DNA of 14,181 nucleotides from the NCBI GenBank assembly GCA_009778255.1, contig WRKD01000183.1, forward strand, positions 1 through 14,181, read 5' to 3'. The stretch comes from Bacillota bacterium. GTDB taxonomy: Bacteria > Bacillota > Dehalobacteriia > UBA4068. The notes beneath the pieces were generated by a model. The model had not been told where the DNA came from, ran no database searches, and saw nothing but the letters and a program-made list of their open reading frames with translations. This document shows positions 1 to 7,180 of the stretch, in pieces. The translations under genes were made by a program, and so were the position numbers. Position 1 is the stretch's first letter. Each line of letters begins with the position of its first letter.

Positions 1-20
1 TTGCGGCGCGAAGGCCGCAA
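1..20. repeat. GC-rich palindrome at left edge, possibly part of a dispersed intergenic repeat
   Basis: TTGCGGC (1-7) and GCCGCAA (14-20) form perfect 7-bp arms around a 6-nt loop, and the next bases read TGACGAG. This GC-rich palindrome stands out from the AT-rich surroundings. It resembles the short 'cgcaatgacg' palindromic intergenic repeats that are scattered through many clostridial and metagenomic genomes; that comparison is from memory. The arm may extend left of the window. It lies upstream of the point where the LRR gene loses its coding continuity. Confidence 0.4.
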
Positions 21-75
21 TGACGAGAAAATGATAGTTGCGCTAATTTGGCAGAGTTGTAAAGCTAGTTTTTAG

Positions 76-1821
76 AGGCGCCCTATACTTGATTGTAGTA
101 ATAATCGGCTAACGGAAATAGCGCTGCCGGATAATGGTCTGTATTTATACAGATTGAACTGTGATATTAATCAGCTGACAGAGCTTGATCTTTCAAAAAA
201 CAATCTAATATCACTAACACTTCAACAAAACCGGCTAAAGGAGCTTGATCTATCTAAACAGAGCCGTTTAAAATATGTTTGGTGCAATAAAAACCGGCTT
301 AGTAAACTGGATATCTCAAATAAACCTTTGTTATATTATGTTGGATGCACGAATAACTTTTTAACTGGTGTTGATATTACAAAAAACATAAATCTTAAAT
401 ATTTTAACTGTCAGAATAACTATATGAGTACCAGAGATGATGTTATAGGCTGGGAGCTGATCCCAAATCTTGTTTTTAATAACAGCCAAAACTTTGGATT
501 TTTCCCTCAACGTAAGGGTCATATACCAATCTCCCCAGATATTGAAATAACTGATAAGTTCATAGACGCCAATTTTTTAGCGGCTGTGCGTGAAATCACC
601 GGTGTAGCCGAGGGTCCTATTTTTAATTACGATGTATATACCCTCGAGACCTTGAATGTATCTTCGAAAAATATTGCAGACCTTGCGGGTATTGAGTATT
701 TTGAAAACATCTCCACGCTATCTTGTCAAAATAATTTATTAACCGAACTGGATCTATCAAAAAATATTGAACTTCAAACCCTTAACTGTAGCAATAATCT
801 GCTAACAGTGCTGGATATTTCGAATTGTACCTTACTGAGGCAGATAGGGTGCGGTTATAATCATCTTACAAAACTCAACGTGACAAACTGCTCTGTGCTA
901 AATTCTCTTAACTGCACCTACAATGACATGACTTCTCCCACTGATGTAAGCGGCTGGGAACAAACCCTGCTGCGTTTAGACATCTCCTTTAAATTCTACC
1001 CTCAGAACGGACAGACCAATGCGGCGGTTCCTGTCATAACCAAACAGCCCGAAAGCATCACGATTAGCGTAAACGAGACGGCAACCCTGTCTGTAGAGGC
1101 GGAAGTTTCACTAGGAGAACTAACTTATCAGTGGTTTTCTTCTAATGGGTTACTTGTACCCGTGCCAATTCCTGGCGCGACCAGTTCTGTTTATGATCCG
1201 CCAACCACCAAGGTAGGTATGCTCATATATGCCTGCCAGATAACCAATACAGATAGTGAGGCAACCGGGGTGAAAACAGCAATGATACAGAGCAGTCGCG
1301 CGATGGTCACTGTAACCGCCAGCAGTGGCGTTCGCGTTAGTGGCCTTATTAAATCGTACTACCCTACAAAACCCGCTACCCTCCAGCTAATAAAAAACGG
1401 AGAAACGGCCTACACCACCTACACCTCCATCACCGAAAACAGCTACGGCCAAACTGAACAACCCTTTGTTTTCACAAACGTAGCCTCCGGCACATATGAT
1501 TTGGTCATTACCAAAGAAGCCCATACCAAATATACCGTGAAGAACATTGTCGTGGAAACAAGCGCCGACCTAGATCTGACCCAAGACCCTCGTCCTGAAG
1601 TACAGCTGATGACCCTGCGCTGCGGCGATATCAATGGAGATGGCATGATCAATAACAGCGATTTGATGATACTATGGAATATGGCTAACTATAACAAAAG
1701 CGCCGACGAGGCGCTAAACGGTATGTGCGATCTCAATGGCGACGGTATGATCAATAATCTCGATCTGACCATACTATGGCTGCCTTATAATTATAACCGG
1801 GGGGAAATCATAGTCAATTGA
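76..1821 (+). CDS. 5'-truncated leucine-rich repeat / Ig-like / dockerin surface protein (probable pseudogene)
   Basis: This is the C-terminal part of a secreted modular protein. Numbering residues from TTG 154, it has an LRR block (1 to about 95), then an N-cap-like segment and a second LRR block (about 130-275) of the LxCxxNxLTxLDLS type. An Ig-like domain (292-388), a carboxypeptidase-regulatory-like beta-sandwich (393-480) and a type I dockerin (490-553) follow. The dockerin has two calcium loops, DINGDGMINNSD and DLNGDGMINNLD. LRR coding clearly continues upstream of 154: codons from 82 read PILDCSNNRLTEI. An in-frame TAG at 73-75 then ends the frame, and nothing LRR-like precedes it in any frame. 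There is no ATG/GTG start, no convincing ribosome binding site and no signal peptide, and the first LRR block lacks the N-cap present before the second. It is therefore probably a truncated gene. A TTG start at 154 is formally possible but would give an unsecreted product. The C-terminal module matches that of the M64 peptidase gene in this window. Confidence 0.8.
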   Translation, partial: RRPILDCSNNRLTEIALPDNGLYLYRLNCDINQLTELDLSKNNLISLTLQQNRLKELDLSKQSRLKYVWCNKNRLSKLDISNKPLLYYVGCTNNFLTGVDITKNINLKYFNCQNNYMSTRDDVIGWELIPNLVFNNSQNFGFFPQRKGHIPISPDIEITDKFIDANFLAAVREITGVAEGPIFNYDVYTLETLNVSSKNIADLAGIEYFENISTLSCQNNLLTELDLSKNIELQTLNCSNNLLTVLDISNCTLLRQIGCGYNHLTKLNVTNCSVLNSLNCTYNDMTSPTDVSGWEQTLLRLDISFKFYPQNGQTNAAVPVITKQPESITISVNETATLSVEAEVSLGELTYQWFSSNGLLVPVPIPGATSSVYDPPTTKVGMLIYACQITNTDSEATGVKTAMIQSSRAMVTVTASSGVRVSGLIKSYYPTKPATLQLIKNGETAYTTYTSITENSYGQTEQPFVFTNVASGTYDLVITKEAHTKYTVKNIVVETSADLDLTQDPRPEVQLMTLRCGDINGDGMINNSDLMILWNMANYNKSADEALNGMCDLNGDGMINNLDLTILWLPYNYNRGEIIVN

Positions 1822-1843
1822 CAATGGACAAGGGACAATTTTA

Positions 1844-1877
1844 GTCCAAAACGTGCTTTGCTATAGGTATTTTGGAC
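1844..1877. repeat. 8-bp inverted repeat GTCCAAAA / TTTTGGAC
   Basis: GTCCAAAA (1844-1851) and TTTTGGAC (1870-1877) are perfect inverted arms around an 18-nt spacer. No T-run follows on either strand, so this is not a convincing intrinsic terminator for the LRR gene. The arms share the GTCCAAA core of the stronger palindrome 40 bp further on, which suggests two binding sites for the same protein upstream of the ATPase gene. Confidence 0.45.
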
Positions 1878-1915
1878 GCTTTAAAAAAAATGAATGAAAA
1901 TATCCTATGATCATT

Positions 1916-1950
1916 CGTCCAAATATGTTATAATTAGCCATATTTGGACG
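1916..1950 (+). promoter_or_regulatory. Perfect 12-bp palindrome enclosing a TATAAT box (putative promoter/operator of the ATPase gene)
   Basis: CGTCCAAATATG (1916-1927) and CATATTTGGACG (1939-1950) are perfect 12-bp inverted arms. The 11-nt spacer contains TATAAT (1929-1934). No good -35 hexamer lies 16-18 bp upstream. The right arm ends on the first base of the ribosome binding site GGAGGTG (1950-1956), 4 nt before the ATG at 1961. A protein bound to the palindrome would cover the -10 box, so an operator is the simplest reading. An RNA hairpin controlling the ribosome site is the alternative if transcription comes from further upstream. Confidence 0.55.
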
Positions 1951-1960
1951 GAGGTGTTAT

Positions 1961-3379
1961 ATGAAAATTATTGGACGTTTGAGGGAACAAACGGAGTTGA
2001 ACCGATATTTTAAATCTGGCAAGCCAGAATTTATTGCAGTTACAGGGAGAAGACGTATTGGAAAAACTTTCCTGATCAAGGAGTTGTTTGCGGAGAATAT
2101 TACTTTTTATTTTTCCGGTTTGATAGGTAAAAACATTACCAATACTTATCAACTCAAACAATTTGACAATACTATCGCAGAATTCGGAGGAGAAGCAAAA
2201 CCTGCCTCAAAAAATTGGGCGGAAGCATTTAGTAAACTACGGCGGATGCTTAAAACCGTGCGTAACAGCAGGCAGGTCATTTTCATTGACGAACTGCCAT
2301 GGTTAGATGCCCCAAAATCCGATTTTTTGCCAGCCTTGGATTTTTTTTGGAACACATTTGCTTCAGTAAGAGCAGATATTATGTTGATCGTTTGTGGTTC
2401 GTCAGCGTCGTGGATAGTAAAAAACTTATTTGAAAACAAAGGCGGGCTGCACAACCGCGTTACCGGACGTATTTGGCTTATGCCATTTTCACTTGCTGAA
2501 AGCGAAGTTCTTTTTAATGAAATAGGCGTAGTTATGAACAGATATCAAATCGCAGAAAGCCTAATGGTATTCGGTGGTGTTCCGTATTACCTAAACATGT
2601 TCGAAAAAGGCCTTGGCCCAACTCAAAACATAGACAGGCTCTTGTTTGCGGAAAACGCGCCTCTGAAAAATGAATTTAACGAAGTATACCGCTCTCTATT
2701 TAGTGGATCAAACCGTCATATGCTCATCGTAGACGCATTGTCAAAGAAGAAGGCCGGTTTGACTAGGGATGAAATAATAGCAGCCACAAATATACCTGGT
2801 GGCGGAAATCTTACCAAAACTTTGCATGAGCTTGAACAATGCGGTTTTATAGAAAAATATGCAGATTTCACAAAACAAAAAAACAATGCCTATTATAGGT
2901 TAATAGATCCATTTACACTCTATTGGCTAAAATATGTGAAGGACAACCACACAAAAGATGATTATTATTGGACTAACCGTATAGACGACGGCGGACGCCG
3001 CGCTTGGAGTGGTAACGCGTTTGAACTGCTTTGCTTACGCCATTTGACTCAAATCAAGCAAAAACTTGGCATATCTGGCATATCAACAGAAGTGTTTACC
3101 TGGCGAAGCAAAAAAAGCTCGCCAGGTGCTCAAATAGATTTGCTAATCTCTCGCAAGGATGGCGTTATCAACTTATGTGAGATGAAATATTCTCTGCACC
3201 CAATAACTTTGTCCGCACAAGACGACCGGGCTTTACAGCAAAAACGCACTGCTTTTTTGGCGGAAACCGGCACACGCAAAGCAATACATATAACCATGGT
3301 GACAACCTATGGGATAACAGAAAAAGGATATGCTGCTTCTGTTCAATCCTCTATAACAATTGATGATCTGTTTTGTTAA
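1961..3379 (+). CDS. AAA+ ATPase with C-terminal DUF234-type PD-(D/E)XK-like domain
   Basis: This is a 472-residue protein of the archaeal/bacterial ATPase_2 plus DUF234 family. Walker A is GRRRIGKT (29-36) and Walker B is VIFIDE (106-111). A sensor-like strand LIVCGSS follows. The middle part has a winged-helix look (around LTRDEIIAATNIPGGGNLTKTL). The C-terminal part contains GAQIDLL (D393) and LCEMKYS (E407 and K409), which is the D...ExK core of restriction-endonuclease-fold domains. All key residues appear intact. The start at ATG 1961 follows the strong site GGAGGTG. The gene stands alone with its own putative promoter and palindrome, and is convergent with the helicase operon. The cellular role of this family is not established; such genes are common in accessory regions. 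Length is typical for the family. Confidence 0.85.
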   Translation: MKIIGRLREQTELNRYFKSGKPEFIAVTGRRRIGKTFLIKELFAENITFYFSGLIGKNITNTYQLKQFDNTIAEFGGEAKPASKNWAEAFSKLRRMLKTVRNSRQVIFIDELPWLDAPKSDFLPALDFFWNTFASVRADIMLIVCGSSASWIVKNLFENKGGLHNRVTGRIWLMPFSLAESEVLFNEIGVVMNRYQIAESLMVFGGVPYYLNMFEKGLGPTQNIDRLLFAENAPLKNEFNEVYRSLFSGSNRHMLIVDALSKKKAGLTRDEIIAATNIPGGGNLTKTLHELEQCGFIEKYADFTKQKNNAYYRLIDPFTLYWLKYVKDNHTKDDYYWTNRIDDGGRRAWSGNAFELLCLRHLTQIKQKLGISGISTEVFTWRSKKSSPGAQIDLLISRKDGVINLCEMKYSLHPITLSAQDDRALQQKRTAFLAETGTRKAIHITMVTTYGITEKGYAASVQSSITIDDLFC

Positions 3380-3470
3380 TAATGTAGTTGAAAATGAAAC
3401 GCCATAAATTGCCATATTATTATAAACGCCCCAAACTTCTTGTTTTTTTCGTAGTTTCAGTGCTTTAAGT

Positions 3471-3503
3471 TACTTTAACCGGGGCGAGATTGTGATAGAA
3501 TAA
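3471..3503 (+). pseudogene. Vestigial dockerin C-terminus (YFNRGEIVIE-stop)
   Basis: The bases from 3471 translate as YFNRGEIVIE followed by TAA (3501-3503). The two complete dockerin genes end NYNRGEIIVN-stop and NYNRGEIIIE-stop, so this matches the last ten codons of that family, in sense orientation and followed by a stop at the same place. The frame upstream (open only from 3426) shows no calcium loops. It looks like the remains of a deleted or displaced dockerin gene. It lies 16 nt beyond the helicase stop codon. Confidence 0.6.
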
Positions 3504-3519
3504 CACTAGCTTTTATAGT

Positions 3520-5736
3520 TCAAATTATACTTTGAGCTGCTTTACAGCCTTCTTTCAATCCCTCAAAATCCAGATAATCCTCCACAAACTGTTTTCGTAA
3601 AAGATCTAAGGGGATGAATTCATTATATTTACCTTTTACTTGCACCTTTTCGGGCAGTGGCAAGGAATCAAGGTCTGGATTTGAGTTCAATATCTCTAAT
3701 ATAATCTGCTCAAGTTGCTTTGTAGTACCAGCGAATTTTACGGTAAGGAATACACAAGTTATCCAAGTTAGTTTGTTTTTAATGCCTCTCTGTAATAAAG
3801 CATAATGAAGGGTCAATAACTGCCTGGTGCCCACCCACGGGAAAACAGCATATTTACTATCAGAAAGGGGGGTAACCAAGTTGGATAAAAAACAACTATT
3901 AACAGCTATATAGCGCATCTGCTGCAACCGCTCTTGGCAGCGTCCACTCAAATAGGGATACTTCTCTGTTTTTTGCAGGATACTTCTTATTTTTTGCACT
4001 AAAATGGTGTGAAGCTCCACTTCAAAATCGACATCCCAATCTACAACAGATATACCCGGCGTCTTTTTGACAAAAATCACCTTGCTTTTCACATTTACTT
4101 CAACCGTTTCCCAAGTCATTCCAGCTAAGGCAAAGCGGACGCCTACCGGATACACTTTATCTACCGTACCAATAGTACGATTTTCATCCTTAACCAGCAA
4201 ATATTCTGGCGTAAGAAATACAGAAAGAAACTTATGAGAGTTGACAATTTTTTCGCCTTCTCTGCCAATCAAGAGCCCCCCGCGTTCGCTTTTCTCCAAT
4301 TGCCCTATATGCAAGAGATGAAACAACAGCTCTTTATAATCCTCCTGAGGGATGTCTTTAAAACAGCCAAGACCCAGTATAGCTTGGGCCAAAGCTGCCG
4401 CGGAAAGCTCGCCATTACTTTTTAAGTAGCTCATGGTCTGATGATAAAGCAAGTTATAGGCATGTTTATAGGGTGGTATCGGTTCCAGCCAATGATCTTT
4501 GGTATATAATTCAATTATGGCAATAGTGCGCAGGAATTCCCAGTTAATAGGGCCCAGTATATCGTCGGAATTTATAGGCAGGCTCTCTACAAATGTAAAT
4601 AATAATTGCGGTATTTGCTCTCTTCTGCCCGAGCGGCCCAATCTTTGAGCAAAACTGGAAACATTGAGAGGTGCGCCGATTTGTACTACTTGATCCAGTG
4701 AGCCAATATCGATACCCAATTCTAAAGTAACCGTGGCGCCGGTAACAATTTTTTCATACTCAGATTTCATTTCGTCTTCAGCAGATTCACGCAGCAAGGC
4801 CGAAACATTGCCATGATGTACCCGGTAGACATCCGGCGCTTTCTTGCTCAAAGCTATTTCCTTCAAATTCGCAATTACCAGTTCAGTTTCTTCTCGACTA
4901 TTAGTAAAAAGGATGGTTTTTTTATCTAAAGTTGCATTAAAAAGGTATTCATAATGTTCACGCTTCCCTATAGAACCGCTTACAGCATTGACTACATTGC
5001 CGCTGCCATCGCGCTCCTCTAAATCACGCTTATCACTATAGTCGACAAAACGCTCTACATATAGGCGTACACGCTTTTTACCCTCATTTGTTTGGGGAGC
5101 GCTGACCCTATGGTTGGTTCCGGTATTGAGCCAGGCTTTTGCTAAAGATACATCTCCCAAAGTTGCGGAAAGACCGATACGCCGCGGAATCACCCCACAG
5201 AGCTCTTGTAGCCGCTCTAGCAAACACAGTAGCTGTATACCTCGGGCATCGCGCATAAAATAATGAACCTCATCAATAATTATAAAGCGCAGGTCGCTAA
5301 ATAATTTGAGGCAGGCGCCGCGCTTATTGGTCAACAGGCTTTCTAGAGATTCTGGGGTAATTTGTAATATACCTTGGGGGTTCTTTAACAGTTCATTTTT
5401 TTTGATCTCTGAGGCATCCCCATGCCACTTGCAAACCGGTATATGCGATTCTATAAGCAATAGTTCAAGCCGTTTGAATTGGTCGTTGATCAAGGCTTTG
5501 AGTGGAGATACATACATCACTCCCACGGAAGCTGTTGGTTTAAAATATAACTCAGTTAAGACCGGTAAAAAAGCGGCTTCGGTTTTGCCGGAAGCCGTAC
5601 CTGAAGAAAGCAAAAGATCGTCGTCGCTATCAAAAATAATATCACAGGCGGCCACTTGTATGCCACGCAACTCTTCCCAATTGTTTTGATAAATAAAATC
5701 CTGTATAAAAGGGGCCAAACGGTCAAAAATGCTCAT
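3520..5736 (-). CDS. Lhr/BrxHI-like superfamily II DEAD/DEAH-box helicase
   Basis: This 738-residue ATP-dependent nucleic-acid helicase has the full motif set: Q-like LRGIQ (23-27), motif I GTASGKT (46-52), Ia SPLKALIND (77-85), Ib TPESLESLL, II DEVH (155-158), III SAT (190-192), IV ILFTNSREE (275-283), V around LELGIDIG (338-345), and VI QRLGRSGRR (364-372). About 330 residues of less recognisable C-terminal region follow, so it is roughly half the length of classical Lhr. The arrangement beside a DUF2791 ATPase matches BrxHI of type 2 BREX, where brxD and brxHI are neighbours. The start at 5736 is supported by AGGAG at 5747-5743, with 6 nt spacing. It is the last gene of the minus-strand trio, separated from the ATPase gene by 124 bp holding a tandem duplication. 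DNA processing or defence is inferred from family and context. Confidence 0.85.
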   Translation of the reverse strand: MSIFDRLAPFIQDFIYQNNWEELRGIQVAACDIIFDSDDDLLLSSGTASGKTEAAFLPVLTELYFKPTASVGVMYVSPLKALINDQFKRLELLLIESHIPVCKWHGDASEIKKNELLKNPQGILQITPESLESLLTNKRGACLKLFSDLRFIIIDEVHYFMRDARGIQLLCLLERLQELCGVIPRRIGLSATLGDVSLAKAWLNTGTNHRVSAPQTNEGKKRVRLYVERFVDYSDKRDLEERDGSGNVVNAVSGSIGKREHYEYLFNATLDKKTILFTNSREETELVIANLKEIALSKKAPDVYRVHHGNVSALLRESAEDEMKSEYEKIVTGATVTLELGIDIGSLDQVVQIGAPLNVSSFAQRLGRSGRREQIPQLLFTFVESLPINSDDILGPINWEFLRTIAIIELYTKDHWLEPIPPYKHAYNLLYHQTMSYLKSNGELSAAALAQAILGLGCFKDIPQEDYKELLFHLLHIGQLEKSERGGLLIGREGEKIVNSHKFLSVFLTPEYLLVKDENRTIGTVDKVYPVGVRFALAGMTWETVEVNVKSKVIFVKKTPGISVVDWDVDFEVELHTILVQKIRSILQKTEKYPYLSGRCQERLQQMRYIAVNSCFLSNLVTPLSDSKYAVFPWVGTRQLLTLHYALLQRGIKNKLTWITCVFLTVKFAGTTKQLEQIILEILNSNPDLDSLPLPEKVQVKGKYNEFIPLDLLRKQFVEDYLDFEGLKEGCKAAQSII

Positions 5737-5747
5737 GCTTCTCTCCT

Positions 5748-5815
5748 CTATATTATATCTCGGTAAGGAATGGATAACCCGCTATATTATATCTCGGTAA
5801 GGAATGGATAACCCG
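5748..5815. repeat. Perfect 34-bp tandem direct repeat, with a degenerate third unit, in the ATPase-helicase gap
   Basis: The 34-bp unit at 5748-5781 is repeated exactly at 5782-5815. Within each unit lies CGGTAAGGAATGG (5761-5773 and 5795-5807), and a related CGGTTGGGAATGG follows at 5819-5831. On the minus strand each unit ends in GAGATATAATATAG, so each carries a TATAAT box. The proximal copy (5757-5752) lies too close to the helicase start to leave a leader. The distal copy (5791-5786) could start a transcript about 40 nt upstream of the ATG. No good -35 is visible. It may be a duplicated promoter/operator element that gives the helicase separate control, or a neutral tandem duplication. 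Confidence 0.75.
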
Positions 5816-5860
5816 CGCCGGTTGGGAATGGGAGCACGGGTTAAAGTATGAAACCGCTTA

Positions 5861-7180
5861 TTATATTTCAAATTCTTGGAATTCTGCATGTATTTCTTCA
5901 TCATTTAATCCGCCCTTAGCCATCTCAAAACTATTACTGCCCAGAATATCGCCTACTTTTGCAGCGGGGTTTTGGTACAAGATATTCATAAGCTCAATAA
6001 AATCCCGAATGATCTCTCTGGGAGTTATATGGGTTTGTGCGCCTACCCGGTTATATTCTACCGTGAGGAAATATAAGAAATCTTCATGCTTTAAGGCTGG
6101 TTCATAATGATATAACTGCGCATGGATATCTTGTAATTTCTCTATCAATACATACATCTCTTCTTGGGTAAGCATGGGCAAATATATTATGGGTGCAGAC
6201 AGATCTTTCAGTTCCAAATTTGCAAAATGACCTGTAGCCAGCCGGGATTTTAATGCTTCATAGCTGAATAGGCCTTTATATTTATCTTCAATACATTGGG
6301 GCGTTCCGCCCATTAAAAAGCCAATATGCTTCGCTTTACCCTGTAAAACATCATTATACATGGTCAGGAGCTTTTCATAATTATTGAGGCGGGTGATGGA
6401 ATTAGGAATTTTATAAATATTAACCAATTCGTCAATAATTATCAGTAGGCCATTATAACCCGCGTACACCAAAAAAGCAGCAAAGATTTTAAGAAAATCG
6501 TACCAAGTCTCGTCGTTTATAACAAAATTAATGCCTAATTCTGCCTTAGCTTCCCGGCGGGAAGTATATTCACCCCTAAACCATTTTAGTACCTGAGATT
6601 TCTTAATATCGTCATCCGCAATATAGGCATGCCAATAAATGACAATAGCTTTTGCAAACTCAAAGCCATTGATCATTCCCTCCAGCGACCCGGCTACCAT
6701 GAATATATTCTTTTCTACCTCACTATCGAAAGCCGCCCCACTAAGGTTTGAGGTGGCTTTGACTTTTGATTGGATATTAGAAATCCACTTTTCCAGAATC
6801 AAAGGTAAAGCGCCGCCGTCCATTTTGGCTTTAGTAGAAAGGTTCTGCATCAGCTCTTTATATGTCGCCAGCCCTTGCCCCTTAGTTCCGGCAAAGCGTC
6901 TTTCTGGCGAAAGATCGGCATCTACAACGGCAAAACCTTTAGCAGTTGCATAATTTCGCATAGTTTGCAGCAAGAAACTCTTCCCGCTGCCATATTTGCC
7001 AACAACAAAACGAAAGGAGGCGCCACCGTCCTCGATCAATCTAATATCATGTAGAATAGCATCTATTTCATGGGTTCGCCCCACAGTAATATATTCCAAC
7101 CCCACCCGAGGCACTACTCCACCTTTTAAGGCATTGATTAAAACATTCCCAATTCTTACCGGCACAGCATTCTCTCTCAT
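5861..7180 (-). CDS. BrxD-like P-loop ATPase (DUF2791 / BrxC-BrxD family)
   Basis: This 439-residue ATP-binding protein has Walker A GKYGSGKS (61-68) and Walker B LIIIDEL (245-251, with D250 and E251). Family-typical segments include VGRTHEID near residue 33 and KWFRGEYTSRREAKAELGI (199-217). These fit DUF2791, the family of BrxD in type 2 BREX. The ATG at 7180-7178 overlaps the TGA of the upstream TerB gene (ATGA, 4 nt), so the two are translationally coupled. The site GGTGG lies just upstream. BrxD-type ATPases usually accompany the BrxHI helicase, as here. No transmembrane segment is visible and the location is probably cytoplasmic. The biochemical role is not established; ATP-driven loading or regulation of the helicase is my inference. 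Confidence 0.85.
   Translation of the reverse strand: MRENAVPVRIGNVLINALKGGVVPRVGLEYITVGRTHEIDAILHDIRLIEDGGASFRFVVGKYGSGKSFLLQTMRNYATAKGFAVVDADLSPERRFAGTKGQGLATYKELMQNLSTKAKMDGGALPLILEKWISNIQSKVKATSNLSGAAFDSEVEKNIFMVAGSLEGMINGFEFAKAIVIYWHAYIADDDIKKSQVLKWFRGEYTSRREAKAELGINFVINDETWYDFLKIFAAFLVYAGYNGLLIIIDELVNIYKIPNSITRLNNYEKLLTMYNDVLQGKAKHIGFLMGGTPQCIEDKYKGLFSYEALKSRLATGHFANLELKDLSAPIIYLPMLTQEEMYVLIEKLQDIHAQLYHYEPALKHEDFLYFLTVEYNRVGAQTHITPREIIRDFIELMNILYQNPAAKVGDILGSNSFEMAKGGLNDEEIHAEFQEFEI

Noticed and set aside
1817..1841. Short GACAA direct repeats after the LRR gene stop
   Set aside because: AT-rich low-complexity intergenic sequence; repeats too short and imperfect to assign meaning.
1844..1877. 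Intrinsic terminator of the LRR-dockerin gene
   Set aside because: AT-rich arms with a long 18-nt loop and no following T-run on either strand.
3380..3470. Terminator between the convergent ATPase and helicase genes
   Set aside because: There is a T-run at 3442-3449 but no stable GC stem before it, so I did not annotate one.
5748..5815. CRISPR array
   Set aside because: The two 34-bp copies are directly abutting with no spacer, and no cas gene is nearby.
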